Positions 47,121 through 58,874 of a stretch of 64,000 nt of DNA are shown one piece after another. Source of the stretch: Rivularia sp. MS3. Lineage in GTDB: Bacteria > Cyanobacteriota > Cyanobacteriia > Cyanobacteriales > Nostocaceae. Within the stretch, counting starts at the first letter, position 1, and each line of letters starts with the position of its first letter. Location: NCBI GenBank assembly GCA_019192545.1, contig JAHCMI010000019.1, positions 1 to 64,000 on the forward strand, given 5' to 3'. Both the position numbers and the translations under genes were made by a program. The notes beneath the pieces were generated by a model, which had not been told where the DNA came from, did not search any database, and saw only the letters and a program-made list of their open reading frames with translations.

Positions 47121-50100
47121 TTAAAATGGTTCGCTGAGTTTAGAAATCAAATCAAACTGGTAATTATTTGCTAAATTATTAAGCTGGGTTTGAAGACTGC
47201 TGTACTGCGGAGGAATTTCTCTAATTAATTGTAAAACTGAATTTTGATTGCAATTTAAAGCAGCAGTATTCACTTCTCTACACCATTCTTCTGGCATCAC
47301 CTGTAATGCTTGAGGGGTTAATTCGTTTAAGTCGATATGTTGTGCTGAAGCACAAAGATCGCGATCTAACTCGTAAATATATTTAGCCCCGGTATGTCTG
47401 GCAATTCTCTCTAAAAGAACTTCTTCTTGAAGCGGTTTAGGGATAAAATCATCGCAACCTATCATCAATATTAATTCTCTATTTTCATTAAATGCTGTGG
47501 CTGTCAAAGCAATAATTGGAATGTGATGTTGAGTATTTGTTTCTTTATCTCTAATCAGTTTTGTCGCTTGATAACCATCCATTACAGGCATTCGCATATC
47601 CATAAGTATCAGATTTGGATGATGTTCTTCCCATAATTCTATTGCTTCTTGACCGTTGTTTGCTTCTAATAGTTTAAATCCAATTGGGGTTAATATTTGT
47701 ATTAATAATTGACGATTATCCCAGTTGTCTTCAACCACAAGAATAGTAAATTCTGCTTGATTTGGAGCTAAATTAATGACGCGCCCTTTGGGTAGAGCTT
47801 GATTTACTTGCCAATTGTCTGCTACAGCAGCAATAATATCAAATTCGACTGTGGTTCCTTTGCCTACAGTGCTATGAATTTGAATATCACCACCCATTAA
47901 TTGCACAAATCGTTTACAAATCGCTAAACCTAAACCAGTTCCATCTTCAGCTTGGTAAGTTGGATTGCTTTGCACGAATGCATCAAAAATATAATTTAAT
48001 TCTTCAGTGGCAATACCTTTTCCACTGTCGGTAATTTGGAAGTGCAAACTTAAAGTGGAAGCACAAAGCAAAGAATTTTCTGTATTTTGTTCTTGGGCTG
48101 GCGTTTGATTAGTTTGCTGTATGGTTTTTTCTTCCTGCCTTGCCAAAACCGTTGATTTTAGTTCTACCTTCCCCGAATTTGTAAACTTAATCGCATTTCC
48201 TAGTATATTGATTAGCACCTGACGCAGTTTATTTTCGTCGGTTTGTATATACTGAGGAATTTCTGGAGCTAATTCAAATATTAATTGTAATTGTTTCGAC
48301 TTGGCTTTTAGATATAGCATTGATTCGATACCGTCGAGCAAACGATAAAGGTCAAAACTGGTAATATGCAGCTCTGCCATGCCCGCTTCAATTTTAGAAA
48401 TATCTAAAATATCGTTGATTAAAGCTAATAGATGATGACCGCTACGAAGTATAGTATCTAAATATTGTTTTTGCTGAGTTTGTAGATTGCGCTGTCGGTG
48501 TAAAATTTGGGTAAAACCGAGAATTGCGTTAAGTGGAGTTCGCAATTCATGAGTCATTCTGGCAAGAAACTCGCTTTTTGCATGGTTTGCAGCTTCTGCG
48601 GTTTGTTTTGCATCAATTAATTCTTGACTTTGCTGTTCTAATTTGGCGTTTGCTTGCAACAAGTTGCTAATATCGCTGGAAATTCCACAAATTCCGTAAG
48701 CTACTCCATCCAAATCGAATAAAGGAGCTTTAATAGAAAGGTATGTAAATAAGTTTTTTTGGAAAGGAACTGTTTCTTCAAATTCTAAAGGAGTTCCGGT
48801 GGCAATAACTTGATTATCATTTTTCCGTAATGCATCGGCGATATCTAGCGGAAATAATTCGTAGTCGGTTTTTCCTAAAATCTCAGATTCTAATGAGTTA
48901 GTTAAAGTTAAATATTGCTGATTAATCAGTACATAACGTCCCTGAATATCTTTAACGTAAATTATTGAAGCGGTGTTGTCTAAAATTGCTTGCAGTTGCT
49001 GTTCGTTTTGCTGCAATGCTTGGTAAGTCTCGTGAAGCTGCTCTTGGACTTTTTTGATTTCGCTGATATCTACAAAGGTGATGACCAAACCATCAAAGCT
49101 GTTATCATCTTGACGGTAGGGAAAAATCCGCATCAATAACTTAATGTCGGTCTTATTCAGCTTAACTTCTTGATGTAATGGTTTTTGGTTCTCAATGACT
49201 TCTTCTAAGAGCGCAATAAAATTCTCACAGTCCATGTTATGGGACAAATGTTGCAAAGGACGATCTATATCTGCTTCTACTAAGTTAATTGCAGCGGTTG
49301 CAGCAGGGGTAAACTTACGAATTTTCAGTTTTCTATCTAAGAACACAACACCAATATCGGTTGTGCGAAGCAAGTTTTCGACATCGCTGTTAAGTTCTGT
49401 TAGTTCGTGGATTTTCGATTGATATTGGACGTTAACGGTGTGAAGTTCTTCGTTGACTGAATGTAATTCCTCATTGGTACTTTGCAACTCTTCGTTGGAT
49501 GCAATCAATTCTTCATTAGTGGCTTGTTGTTCTTCGTTGGTAGTTTCAAGTTCTTCTATTGTCGCCTGTAAGTTTTCACGAGTTTGTTGCAGTTCGTATT
49601 CTAACTCTACAATCCGACGAGATGCTTCTGCGTCTGCTTCAAAATAGTGAGTATTTGATTCTTCTTCTACAAAGTTCTTTTCTTGTTTGATTTCAACTCG
49701 GTAAAAGTCCCCAGACAACACTTTACTAGATTGATGGTAACTAACCTTTAGGCTGACGAGAATAGTTTTATCTTCTTTGTCAAGGTTAATCCCGGTATAA
49801 ATAACGGAACGCTTTTCCCGCTTGGCTCGATGTAATGCAGTATTTAAAGGTAGCTCTAAAGCCGGTACTACCAATTTAACTATATCTTGAGTAACGCGAC
49901 CGTAGCGAATTTCTAGTACGTCTGCCGTATTTCCAAATACATGAAGAACTTGATTGTCTTTGTTTACAATCAAACAAGTTGAATTGTTATCGGTTAATAC
50001 GGAATTTAGGGTTTCTTCAAGTATTGGTAAATCGCGTGTTTTGCTGTTGTGTTTGGACTTTAGTGGCTGTAGCGAACGTTTAGAATAATTTTCAAATCCT

Positions 50101-51581
50101 TGAAAACTCAAAGGTAAAAGTATATCGCGCTGCTTCTGAAAAATTTTTATTTTGCTTTCAACTTGCAGAAACTCACTTTCAAAGTCTCCGACTATTTCTG
50201 ATTCTCCTAAAAATAAATAGCCTTTGGTAGTTAAAGAAAAGTGGAGACTTCGCAGCACTTGTTTTTGTAATTGTGGCTGCATATAAATCAGCACGTTACG
50301 GCAGCTGATAAAATGCATTCGCGTAAAACCTGCATCTTTAGTTAAATCTTGGGGAGCAAAAATTAACATCTCCCGTAGTTTTCGCACTACTTCATAAGAT
50401 TGAATCCCAGGAATAAAATACCGTTCTAAACGCTCTTGAGTAATGTCTTTGGCTATATTTTCGGGATAAATTCCTGCTGCTGCTTTTTCTAAAGCATTTT
50501 TATCAATATCTGTAGCAAAAATTTTGACTTTTATCTGCTTTTGTAAATCGGAAATTGCTTCATCAATAAGTATAGCTAAAGAATAAGCTTCTTCTCCCGT
50601 AGCACAAGCACTTACCCAACACCTAATTTCTCCTCCATCCTGAGTTTGTTCTACTAAAGCAGGAATAATATTGTTTTCTATAAATTGCCAAGGCTTGGCA
50701 TCGCGGAAAAATTTTGTTACGCCGATGAGTAAATCGTTGCAAAGAATCTCTAACTCTTGAGCATCTTCTTGCAAGCGCAAAACATAATCATCAATACTAT
50801 TACATTCAGTAATTAAGCAGCGGCGATGAATCCGCCGAGATAGTGTAGAGGCTTTGTAATGAGAAAAATTTATATTATTATGGCGGTTAATTATAGTGGT
50901 AATTTGCTGTAATTTTGAAGTATCAATAAAGCAAGTAATATTACCGCTGATTTTTTGGATATCTGCGGGTGATTTGAGATAGTTGTAAAGAACGGATGCT
51001 AACTCTTGTGGCGAACCGATTTTATCCACAAGTCTTGTCGAAATTGCACTGCTGGGCATTCCGTCAAATTCAGCAGTTTCTGGATCTTGCGACATGGCTA
51101 TTCCACCATTTTCGTTGAGCAAGCGCAAACCTTCAGATCCATCGCTACCGCTACCAGAAAGAATTATCCCCACTGCGCGATCGCTAACATCTTCTGCCAA
51201 CGATTGCAAAAATACATCTATAGGAAAATTTGGTTTGGGACGGTTTCTATCTTGCTGTTGAAAGTACAGCTTTCGTTCTTGTATAACTAAATTTATACCT
51301 GGAGGAATTAAGTAAACACAGTTTGGCTCCACATCCATACCATCTTCTACTCGATATACTTTCATCTTCGTATAGCGTTCGAGTAGTTCTTTCATCAAAC
51401 TTTTGAAATCTGGCGATAAATGCTGAATTACAACGAAAGCAGCACCACTATCTGCGGGCATATTTTCAAAAAATTCTTCTAGCGCCCGCAAACCACCCGC
51501 AGAAGCACCAATGCCAACTACGAAAAAGTTTTTACTATCCTTCGTTTTTTCCTGATTTTGTTCGTCAGATTTATAAGTCAT
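47121..51581 (-). CDS. CheB-CheR-PAS hybrid histidine kinase with receiver
   Basis: 1486 residues. Domains in order: CheB methylesterase (18-205) with triad Ser27 (GASAGG), His54 (IQHLSP) and Asp147 (SGSGSDG); CheR methyltransferase (about 220-490) with [16 protein letters not shown] and [11 protein letters not shown]; a coiled coil with NEEL repeats (about 655-735); two PAS-like domains (about 740-990); HisKA with His at about 1011 ([13 protein letters not shown]); HATPase_c with [12 protein letters not shown]; a receiver with Asp at about 1327 ([13 protein letters not shown]); and a helical tail of about 80 residues. No membrane segment is present. It may couple a methylation-like switch to phosphorelay signalling. 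It is adjacent to its paralogue and upstream of a lone receiver. Confidence 0.93.
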   Translation of the reverse strand: MTYKSDEQNQEKTKDSKNFFVVGIGASAGGLRALEEFFENMPADSGAAFVVIQHLSPDFKSLMKELLERYTKMKVYRVEDGMDVEPNCVYLIPPGINLVIQERKLYFQQQDRNRPKPNFPIDVFLQSLAEDVSDRAVGIILSGSGSDGSEGLRLLNENGGIAMSQDPETAEFDGMPSSAISTRLVDKIGSPQELASVLYNYLKSPADIQKISGNITCFIDTSKLQQITTIINRHNNINFSHYKASTLSRRIHRRCLITECNSIDDYVLRLQEDAQELEILCNDLLIGVTKFFRDAKPWQFIENNIIPALVEQTQDGGEIRCWVSACATGEEAYSLAILIDEAISDLQKQIKVKIFATDIDKNALEKAAAGIYPENIAKDITQERLERYFIPGIQSYEVVRKLREMLIFAPQDLTKDAGFTRMHFISCRNVLIYMQPQLQKQVLRSLHFSLTTKGYLFLGESEIVGDFESEFLQVESKIKIFQKQRDILLPLSFQGFENYSKRSLQPLKSKHNSKTRDLPILEETLNSVLTDNNSTCLIVNKDNQVLHVFGNTADVLEIRYGRVTQDIVKLVVPALELPLNTALHRAKREKRSVIYTGINLDKEDKTILVSLKVSYHQSSKVLSGDFYRVEIKQEKNFVEEESNTHYFEADAEASRRIVELEYELQQTRENLQATIEELETTNEEQQATNEELIASNEELQSTNEELHSVNEELHTVNVQYQSKIHELTELNSDVENLLRTTDIGVVFLDRKLKIRKFTPAATAAINLVEADIDRPLQHLSHNMDCENFIALLEEVIENQKPLHQEVKLNKTDIKLLMRIFPYRQDDNSFDGLVITFVDISEIKKVQEQLHETYQALQQNEQQLQAILDNTASIIYVKDIQGRYVLINQQYLTLTNSLESEILGKTDYELFPLDIADALRKNDNQVIATGTPLEFEETVPFQKNLFTYLSIKAPLFDLDGVAYGICGISSDISNLLQANAKLEQQSQELIDAKQTAEAANHAKSEFLARMTHELRTPLNAILGFTQILHRQRNLQTQQKQYLDTILRSGHHLLALINDILDISKIEAGMAELHITSFDLYRLLDGIESMLYLKAKSKQLQLIFELAPEIPQYIQTDENKLRQVLINILGNAIKFTNSGKVELKSTVLARQEEKTIQQTNQTPAQEQNTENSLLCASTLSLHFQITDSGKGIATEELNYIFDAFVQSNPTYQAEDGTGLGLAICKRFVQLMGGDIQIHSTVGKGTTVEFDIIAAVADNWQVNQALPKGRVINLAPNQAEFTILVVEDNWDNRQLLIQILTPIGFKLLEANNGQEAIELWEEHHPNLILMDMRMPVMDGYQATKLIRDKETNTQHHIPIIALTATAFNENRELILMIGCDDFIPKPLQEEVLLERIARHTGAKYIYELDRDLCASAQHIDLNELTPQALQVMPEEWCREVNTAALNCNQNSVLQLIREIPPQYSSLQTQLNNLANNYQFDLISKLSEPF

Positions 51582-51897
51582 ATCTTATGTACTTAATGAT
51601 ACTAGAATACCTTATGAAATATCTGTCTGCTAATAAATATAAAAATATAATAGATGACTATCGATAAAGTATTATTTTTCAACATATTTTTTTCGAGATA
51701 TTGATAAATATTGTAATTATAATTCTGCTCTCGGGCAGGGAGAATTAAGCATTGAGCATTAAGCAAGATGAGAATATAAGAAAAGTAGTAAAAAAAATCT
51801 TACATTAAATATTAAATTAAATTCCTAATTACGAGCTAATAACTATTAACTTATTTACGTATAATACTCTTAAATCATAATATTCAAATAGTAAATT
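51582..51897. other. Intergenic DNA between the two giant kinases
   Basis: 316 AT-rich bases with a GAATTAAGCATTGAGCATTAAG low-complexity stretch near 51742 (a partial seven-base repeat). No gene is seen; it probably holds the promoter of the downstream paralogue. Confidence 0.4.
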
Positions 51898-54800
51898 TTA
51901 ACTTTCACTAAGTTTAGAAAGCTCATTAAACTGATAATTATCAGCTAAATCTTCTAGCTGCATTCTCAGATTTTGATAATTTTCCGGTATCTGAGATAAT
52001 AATTGTAAAACTGAATGTTGATTGCAGCTTTGTGCTTCTTGATTAAAAGATTTGCGCCATTCATCTGGCATAAATTTTAAGGTTTCAGTAGTTAATGTAT
52101 GTGAATTACTTTGTTCGCTAGTTAGCAAATAATTATTTTCTTCAGATTCATATATATATTCAACTTCTAAATATCTAGCAATTTTATCTAAAAGAACTTC
52201 TTGCTGAAACGGTTTGCGAATGAAATCATTACAGCCTAATTCCAGCATGAACTTTCTATCTTCATTAAATGCTGTTGCAGTTAAAGCGATAATTACTGTT
52301 TGATGAGGTATTTCTGCTTCACAATCGTTGATTTTTTGCTTGATAATTTTGGTGGCTTCATAGCCATCCACAACCGGCATCCGCATATCCATTAAGATAA
52401 GATTGGGCTGCTCTTTTTCCCATATTTCTATTGCTTCTTGCCCATTAGTAGCTTCAATAACCTCAAATCCTAACGGTACAAGAATTTGTAGCAATAGCTG
52501 ACGGTTTTCCCAATTATCTTCTACTACAAGAATACGATTTGTTGATTGCCCAGGTTTTAAACCTAAGACACGCGCTTTAGGAATAGATTGAGTAGTTTCT
52601 GGCGTTTTTTCCGCTAAGCTAATCAAAATACTAAATTTTACTATTGTTCCTTCCCCTACAGTGCTTTCAAGATTAATTTCTCCACCCATCAACTCTACAA
52701 ACCGTTTGCAAATCGACAACCCTAAACCAGTTCCGTCTTCAATTTGGTAAGTAGGGTTGCTTTGTACGAAAGCATCAAAAATATGGTTTAATTCTTCGGA
52801 TGCTATACCTCTTCCGGTGTCTTCTACTTGGAAATAAAGACGTAAAGGAGGTAGGTACATATTTTCTACCTTTTCTACTTCCTCTACTTTGACTCGTAAA
52901 ACTACGCTACCTGTTTGAGTAAATTTAATCGCATTTTGTAAGAGATTTATCAGTACTTGGCGTAATTTACTTTCATCGGCTTGCACGTACTGGGGAAGTT
53001 CTGGATCTAACTCAAATTTCAACCGTAGTTTTTTGGCTCTGGCTTTGATATACAGCATTGCTTCGATGCCGTCAAGCAAGCGATAAAGATCGAAGCTGTT
53101 AAGGTGAACTTCTGCCATACCAGCTTCTATCTTAGAAATATCTAAGATATCGTTGATTAATTCTAATAAATGTTTGCTGCTGCGAAGGATGGTATCTAGA
53201 TACTGCTTTTGTTTATTTTCTAATTTGGGATTTCGATTTAGTATTTGCGTAAACCCCAAAATTGCATTTAGAGGAGTTCGCAATTCGTGAGTCATTCTAG
53301 CGAGGAAATCGCTTTTTGCTTGGTTGGCTGCTTCTGCTATTTCTTTAGCGCGAATAAGTTCGGCATTAGTTTGGTTTAGTTTTTCTTGAATAGAAGTTTG
53401 CTTGGTTATATCGGTGGAAATACCGCAAACTGCATAAGGATTACCTTGCTCGTCACATAGGGGGGCTTTGATAGAAATATAGTTATGAATGCCGTCAGGC
53501 TGGGGAAGTATTTCCTCAAATTCTAAAACCGTTTTTTCTTCAATAACTTTTTTGTCGTTAGTTACAAAAACTTGATAAATTTCTGGAGGGAATAATTCGC
53601 TGTCTTTATTACCCAATAATTGCTCTAGCTCTAAACCAGTAACTGCACAAAGCTGTTTATTTCCGAGCAAGTAACGTCCTTCAATATCTTTAACATAGAT
53701 GACTGACGTAGTGTTATCTAAAACTGCCTGTAGCTGTTTTTCGTTTTTCTCTAATGCATCGTAAGTTTTCTGGAGTTCTTCTTGAACTAGTTTAATCTCA
53801 TCTACGTCTACGAAAGTTAATACTACTCCATCGCAACATCTTTCACCTTGCCAGTAAGGATAAACCCGCATTAACAAGTGTTTTCCCGTAGAACTTAATC
53901 TTACCTCTCGTTGCTTTGGTTCTCCGCAGTTTACAACTGAGTCTAGTAGTTTCATAAATTCAGGAAAGTTGATGTTATTGGTAATATGTTGAATGGGACG
54001 ACCAATATCTGCATCAACTAAGTTGATCGCGACTGTTGCTGCTGGAGTAAATTTACGAATTCTTAAATCTTTATCTAAAAATACAACGCCAATGTCCGTA
54101 CTTTGTAGCAAATTATCGACATCCGCGTTTAATTCGGTTAATTCATGAATCTTTGATTGATATTCGGCATTCACGGTAAAAAGTTCTTCATTTACCGAAT
54201 GTAATTCCTCATTAGTACTTTGTAATTCCTCGTTAGAAGCAATTAATTCTTCATTAGTAGCTTGCTGTTCTTCGTTGGTAGTTTCTAATTCTTCAATAGT
54301 TGCCTGTAAATTTTCGCGGCTTTGCTGCAATTCGTATTCTAAATCTAATATGCGATGGGATACTTCGCTATCTGCTTCAAAATTACGTGCTTGGGGTACA
54401 TTCTCAACTGCTGCATCTTCGGCAATTGTCACCATCAAAAAGTCACCAGCAATTTTGTTTGCTTGTTCGTAGGTGACTTTTAAGCTAAGAATGCGTTCTT
54501 TATCGCCTTGTTCTACTTTGATTCCGGTGTAGGCAACAGCTTTACGCTCTTTTAGGGCGCGACGCAATGCAGTATTTAGGGGAAGTTGTAGCGGAGGAAT
54601 AACTAATTTAATTGCTTCTGTAGTCGGATTGCCTGTAGGAAATTTGAGTACTTGGGCTAAGTCTTCAAACATATAAACTACATGATTATTTTTATCTACC
54701 AGCAGGCAAGTTGCTTTTTGCTGTCCCAGCAAGTTGTTTAAAGCAGCCTCGAGCATTGGCTCTTTAGTCGATCTAGGCGCTTGCTTAACAGATGGCTGAG

Positions 54801-56313
54801 ATAAAAGATGTTTAGAGAAATGCTCCACGCCTCTCACGGGTAGGGGAAGCCGAGAATCTCTAGCCTTTTGATAAATCTTATATTTTTTCTCAAGCGGAAC
54901 AAGTTCGTCTTCAAAATAAGCGACTGTTTCAGCTTCTCCTAACAGTAAAAAGCCTTTTGCCACTAATGAGAAATGAAAGTTTCGTAGTACCTGCTGCTGT
55001 AGCTGCGGCTGCATATAAATCAACACGTTGCGGCAAGTGATTAAATGCATTCGGGTAAAGTTAGCGTCTTTTGTCAAGTCGTGGGGTGCGAAAATTAATT
55101 TTTCTCGCAATTCCTTAACTACTTGAAAACTTTGCTCTTGCCGAATAAAATACCGCTCCAAACGTTCGGGGTTGATATCTTTGGCAATACTTTCTGGATA
55201 AATTCCGTTAGCAGCTTTTTCTAAGGCGATTCTATCAATATCTGTAGCAAAAATTTTGACTTTGATTTGTTTATCTAAATCTGTTAGAGCTTCATCAATT
55301 AAAATTGCTAGAGTGTAAGCTTCTTCTCCTGTAGCGCAAGCACTTACCCAACATCTAAGTTCTCCTCCCCACTCAATTTTTTCAATGATTGGGGGAATTA
55401 CATTTGTTTCCAGATACTCCCAAGCCGCTGAATCGCGAAAAAATTTGGTGACGCTAATTAATAAATCCTGACAAAGAATTTCTCTTTCTTTGCGCTCGAT
55501 TTGCAAGCGTGCAATATAATCATCTATATCATGGTATCCCGTAATCAAGCAGCGACGATGAATCCGTCTTGAAAGTGTAGAAGGCTTGTAATGAGTAAAA
55601 TTAATATGCTGATGGCGGTTGAGAATACTGGTAATTTGTCCTAATCTCAGAGAATCAAGCGCCAGCTTAGAACGGGGTTCGTTACTTTTTTCTTCATTCG
55701 CAGGTGCTTTAACAAAATCGTATATTACTTCTGCTAATTCCTGCGGCGAACCAATGCTATCTACAATCCGAGTCGCGATCGCACTTTGTGGCATTCCATC
55801 AAACTCAGCCGTACTGGGGTCTTGCACCATGCCGATCCCGCCGGATTCGTTGAGCATCCGCAAACCTTCCGAACCATCGCTACCAGTACCAGAAAGCACC
55901 ACCGCAATAGCGCGATCGCCAGCATCTTCACCTAAAGACTGTAAAAAGATATCTATCGGAAAATTAGGTCCGGGACGTTCTCTATCCTGACGCTGTAACT
56001 GCAAGCGAGCATTTCTAACTTCTAAATTTTGACCGGGAGGAATCAAGTAAACGCAATTGGGCTTAATTTCCATCCCGTCTTCTACCCGATAAATATCCAT
56101 CCTTGTAGTTCTTCCCAGCAATTCTTTCATCAGACTTTTGAAATCCGGTGATAAATGCTGGACAACAACAAACGCGGCTCCACTATCAGCAGGCATATTA
56201 GCGAAGAATTCTTCTAAAGCCCGCAGCCCTCCAGCCGACGCACCAATCCCTACAACAAAAAAGTCATAGTTTTCTTTGCGATCTGTTTGTAGATTTTCGG
56301 AAGTAGAAGTCAT
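51898..56313 (-). CDS. CheB-CheR-PAS hybrid histidine kinase with receiver, paralogue
   Basis: 1471 residues with the same architecture as its neighbour: CheB with Ser26, His53 and Asp146 (SGTGSDG); CheR with [16 protein letters not shown] and [15 protein letters not shown] coiled coil; two PAS-like regions; HisKA with His at about 1009; HATPase_c with [12 protein letters not shown]; a receiver with Asp at about 1309 ([13 protein letters not shown]); and a homologous tail ([20 protein letters not shown]). The paralogues are nearly identical in catalytic loops and the coiled coil but differ in linkers, PAS regions and synonymous sites, which shows an old duplication with preserved function. 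Both sets of catalytic residues are intact, so neither copy is decaying. A HIP1 site lies near 55917. Confidence 0.93.
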   Translation of the reverse strand: MTSTSENLQTDRKENYDFFVVGIGASAGGLRALEEFFANMPADSGAAFVVVQHLSPDFKSLMKELLGRTTRMDIYRVEDGMEIKPNCVYLIPPGQNLEVRNARLQLQRQDRERPGPNFPIDIFLQSLGEDAGDRAIAVVLSGTGSDGSEGLRMLNESGGIGMVQDPSTAEFDGMPQSAIATRIVDSIGSPQELAEVIYDFVKAPANEEKSNEPRSKLALDSLRLGQITSILNRHQHINFTHYKPSTLSRRIHRRCLITGYHDIDDYIARLQIERKEREILCQDLLISVTKFFRDSAAWEYLETNVIPPIIEKIEWGGELRCWVSACATGEEAYTLAILIDEALTDLDKQIKVKIFATDIDRIALEKAANGIYPESIAKDINPERLERYFIRQEQSFQVVKELREKLIFAPHDLTKDANFTRMHLITCRNVLIYMQPQLQQQVLRNFHFSLVAKGFLLLGEAETVAYFEDELVPLEKKYKIYQKARDSRLPLPVRGVEHFSKHLLSQPSVKQAPRSTKEPMLEAALNNLLGQQKATCLLVDKNNHVVYMFEDLAQVLKFPTGNPTTEAIKLVIPPLQLPLNTALRRALKERKAVAYTGIKVEQGDKERILSLKVTYEQANKIAGDFLMVTIAEDAAVENVPQARNFEADSEVSHRILDLEYELQQSRENLQATIEELETTNEEQQATNEELIASNEELQSTNEELHSVNEELFTVNAEYQSKIHELTELNADVDNLLQSTDIGVVFLDKDLRIRKFTPAATVAINLVDADIGRPIQHITNNINFPEFMKLLDSVVNCGEPKQREVRLSSTGKHLLMRVYPYWQGERCCDGVVLTFVDVDEIKLVQEELQKTYDALEKNEKQLQAVLDNTTSVIYVKDIEGRYLLGNKQLCAVTGLELEQLLGNKDSELFPPEIYQVFVTNDKKVIEEKTVLEFEEILPQPDGIHNYISIKAPLCDEQGNPYAVCGISTDITKQTSIQEKLNQTNAELIRAKEIAEAANQAKSDFLARMTHELRTPLNAILGFTQILNRNPKLENKQKQYLDTILRSSKHLLELINDILDISKIEAGMAEVHLNSFDLYRLLDGIEAMLYIKARAKKLRLKFELDPELPQYVQADESKLRQVLINLLQNAIKFTQTGSVVLRVKVEEVEKVENMYLPPLRLYFQVEDTGRGIASEELNHIFDAFVQSNPTYQIEDGTGLGLSICKRFVELMGGEINLESTVGEGTIVKFSILISLAEKTPETTQSIPKARVLGLKPGQSTNRILVVEDNWENRQLLLQILVPLGFEVIEATNGQEAIEIWEKEQPNLILMDMRMPVVDGYEATKIIKQKINDCEAEIPHQTVIIALTATAFNEDRKFMLELGCNDFIRKPFQQEVLLDKIARYLEVEYIYESEENNYLLTSEQSNSHTLTTETLKFMPDEWRKSFNQEAQSCNQHSVLQLLSQIPENYQNLRMQLEDLADNYQFNELSKLSES

Positions 56314-56587
56314 GAAATATTGTACTAAGGATTAATTTATGTAATGCGATATTTTTGTGCCGATAACTGTGGGATCTAGGTATAGGATAAATAATTAAAT
56401 CAAATAAAAAAGCAACTATTAAAGTTTTATCCAAATCGTAAATTATCTAATTAATACTTAAACAAAATTAATTGACTGCTTATGCTATTTACTATAACTA
56501 AGCAGCCAAAATTATACATGTATATTTTTCGACACGTAACACTTCTTTACGAATTATTTAGGTTCCACAACCAACAGGTTTAAACGA

Positions 56588-57460
56588 TTAAACAGTTTTC
56601 ATCCACTCAATGCATTTTTTCAATTCTTGCTGCATAGTTTTAGCATCAGAATTATATCTACGACCGTGACCTGGTAAAACCCATTCAAACGAATAATTTG
56701 TCAATTTTGGCATTGATTTGTATAGCTCATCCCAGGAATACCAGCAGAAATTTCGGAAAGCTATCAGTTGTTTTAATCTGTCAGACCAGGCAAGATGGTC
56801 GCCAGTAAACAAAAATTTATTTTTATATAGTAGAACAGTATGACCTTTAGTATGTCCTGGAACAGTAATAATTAATAATTCCCGAGTCAACTGGTAGTCA
56901 TCCTCACCGCTTAACTGAATTTCAACATCCCGAGTACCAGAATTAATTTCTTCCTGATGGAGGATGCGCTGACAGTCAAAATGTTCGACAAACTTTTGAT
57001 GATCTGCAACATCATCTTTATGAGTTAGATACATATAGCGAATTCCCCCCATTTGCTCCAAACGCTTTACTAAAGGTGGAGTAAATCGAGGAGAATCAAT
57101 TAAGATATTGCCTTCTGGTAGCTGAATAAAATAACTCGCAGCACCATAGGATTTTTCCGAATGGTAGCCGCAATGATAAACATTTTCTTCTACAGGAATT
57201 GGCAAACTTGATTGAGCATCTTTGATATCTTGGGGTTTATCAACAGTACCGATAGAAGCCGTAGGGCAAGACAATAAAGCCTGAAGCGCAGCTAACCTTT
57301 GTTTTTCGTCAGTTGGCTGGTGGTGTACCGCCGACATTCCCACTTCACGAGTAAAAACTTCCGGAGTCATCCAGCGACAGGTATCGCAATCAATGCAAGT
57401 AGTATCTACATAAAAATCGCCGCTAACATTTTCAGTTCGGCGTAGATTTAAAGTAGCCAT
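56588..57460 (-). CDS. Ferredoxin-like/metallo-beta-lactamase fusion protein
   Basis: 290 residues. Residues 1-75 form a [4Fe-4S] ferredoxin-like domain with Cys22, Cys25 and Cys28 (TCIDCDTCRW) and the fourth Cys65 before Pro (LLSCPTASIG). A metallo-beta-lactamase fold follows. The first metal motif is altered to THKDDVADH (His147, Asp149/150, Asp153, His154) instead of HxHxDH; the later ligands are normal (VPGHTKGHTVLLY, FTGDHLAWSD, LPGHGRRYN). It resembles fusion hydrolases of plants and cyanobacteria. An iron-sulfur cluster plus a hydrolase suggests redox sensing or electron-coupled hydrolysis; substrate unknown. It is a separate transcription unit. Confidence 0.85.
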   Translation of the reverse strand: MATLNLRRTENVSGDFYVDTTCIDCDTCRWMTPEVFTREVGMSAVHHQPTDEKQRLAALQALLSCPTASIGTVDKPQDIKDAQSSLPIPVEENVYHCGYHSEKSYGAASYFIQLPEGNILIDSPRFTPPLVKRLEQMGGIRYMYLTHKDDVADHQKFVEHFDCQRILHQEEINSGTRDVEIQLSGEDDYQLTRELLIITVPGHTKGHTVLLYKNKFLFTGDHLAWSDRLKQLIAFRNFCWYSWDELYKSMPKLTNYSFEWVLPGHGRRYNSDAKTMQQELKKCIEWMKTV

Positions 57461-57563
57461 ATTAAAACCCTTTCTAAACAGTTTTATACAACTACGTTAG
57501 CAAAATTATCAGATTCTGTTTGACAGTTAAGGTATTATAGTATTTATGTATAAATTTTAATTT

Positions 57564-57694
57564 TTATAACGCTTCCCACTCTTCACGACTGATATTAGTT
57601 TGACGCAATATTCTACTGAGTAAAGGTTATTAAAACCTAGTTTTTTAAGAAAAAAAATTAGATCGCGTCTACTGATTGCTCCAAAAGATGGCAT
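57564..57694 (-). pseudogene. hicA: hicA toxin relic with internal deletion
   Basis: Read from the ATG at 57694: MPSFGAISRRDLIFFLKKLG, a typical HicA N-terminus. The central part with the catalytic His is missing. The frame then resumes, shifted, as LSRILRQTNISREEWEAL and ends TAA at 57564, the usual HicA C-terminus. At 131 bases it is too short and not a multiple of three, so the mRNA-interferase toxin is dead. Identification rests on memory of family ends, not on a database search. Confidence 0.7.
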
Positions 57695-57936
57695 CAGACA
57701 ACCTCTTTTATTGAATTTAAATCAATACCATCAAGTACTGGTAAAGTATGACAAAAACGTAGTCCCAAAATTATCCAACCTTCCGTCTTCATCTTGCAAT
57801 TCTTCTCTACAGGTTTCTAATGTAGAAGCATTCGCCCAAACGCCTTGACATTGAGCAATTTCGCTATAAAAGTTCCATCTTCAAGCAACTCGTAGGTTGC
57901 TTTACCCATTGCTCTATGAATGTATTCAGTTAACAT
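57694..57936 (-). pseudogene. hicB: hicB antitoxin relic with frameshifts
   Basis: From the ATG at 57936 it reads MLTEYIHRAMGKATYELLED then GTF; a missing base shifts the frame, and YSEIAQCQGVWANASTLETC continues in the next, then a second shift leads to WIILGLRFCHTLPVLDGIDL and a TGA overlapping the hicA ATG (TGATG). Joined, it matches a complete HicB antitoxin of the type found with HicA. At least two frameshifts make it inactive. The TGATG overlap shows the pair was once a coupled operon. Confidence 0.72.
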
Positions 57937-58160
57937 TTATCTCGCTACAGCCTTTATATCTACTTACAAACTTAAAGAATTATTACCATACCTTTTCATG
58001 ATAAGCAGTTTTCAGATAAAGCTGTTGTCAAATTGTTACTCAAACCAACTTGCCACAACAAAACTTATGTAATATAGTTGTAGTACATAAAATTATAGTA
58101 TTGGTAATTAAAATGTTATTGCCTAATCATAAAACTTACACATTACCTTTTTATTAGCTG
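57937..58160. other. Intergenic DNA upstream of the AbiEii-like unit
   Basis: AT-rich, no gene; it separates the hicBA relic from the next plus-strand unit and probably holds the promoter of the latter. Confidence 0.4.
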
Positions 58161-58790
58161 ATGCAACCTAGCTATAAAGGTACATTTGAAGCGCATATCA
58201 CCGTAAGCGCTAATAATTCAGCATTCACAGAAAAATTCAACCAACTCTGTCGAGATTTAAACGTTAAATGCGTGTTTATTCAGCTACCTCAAGGTGCAAC
58301 TCGCTATCAACTAATGACGGCATCTTATCATCATGGCGATTTTAAAGCTGTACTACAACAGATAAATCAAATAGCTCAAAAGATAAAAAAAGCAGATTTT
58401 GAAATTATCCGTATAAAGATTGAGGCAATGGTAAGTAACCGAGATATTCCTCAACAGGATATTGAAGCGCAGAAGCTACCATCAAGCAATTATTTTGAGT
58501 TTCATGTCAAAGCTATTTTGTCTGCTTCGGAGAATCTTCAAGTATTAAGAAAATATTGTTTGCAGCACGATGCTCATTTATCTACAAATGCTTTTAAAAA
58601 GCTAACAGATGGAAAACAGCAGCGATTTATCACCATGCGAGTATATGGTGTGGGTTACAAATCTGCTCAAAAACGCTTTGATAATTTACTTTTACATCTT
58701 AAAGCTAAAGGATTTAAATTTTCTCAACAGCAGCGAGAATATACAGTTTATGACAGCAATTTAAGTCTGGATGCTGGATGGATCAATTGA
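58161..58790 (+). CDS. Internally duplicated protein preceding an AbiEii-like gene
   Basis: 209 residues made of two similar halves. Half 1 (about 6-92) opens YKGTFEAHITVSANNS and ends IRIKIEAMVSN. Half 2 (about 110-200) opens NYFEFHVKAILSASENL and ends REYTVYDSNLSLD. Both start with a FE-[AF]-H-[IV] strand and share the spacing of a later helix pair (KAVLQQINQIAQK; KRFDNLLLHLKAK), so the gene arose by fusion of a duplicated domain of about 90 residues. The conserved His may be functional. There is no match to a named family I can defend. It is 84 bases upstream of the AbiEii-like nucleotidyltransferase in the same direction, so the two probably form an operon; AbiE systems normally have a winged-helix AbiEi antitoxin at this position, which this is not. 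Confidence 0.7.
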   Translation: MQPSYKGTFEAHITVSANNSAFTEKFNQLCRDLNVKCVFIQLPQGATRYQLMTASYHHGDFKAVLQQINQIAQKIKKADFEIIRIKIEAMVSNRDIPQQDIEAQKLPSSNYFEFHVKAILSASENLQVLRKYCLQHDAHLSTNAFKKLTDGKQQRFITMRVYGVGYKSAQKRFDNLLLHLKAKGFKFSQQQREYTVYDSNLSLDAGWIN

Positions 58791-58874
58791 GTTAAGAGTT
58801 AGGAGTTAGGAGTTAATAATTAAAAATTTTATTTCTAATTCCTCTCCCTGTTCCCTATTCCCCATTCCCTTAAA

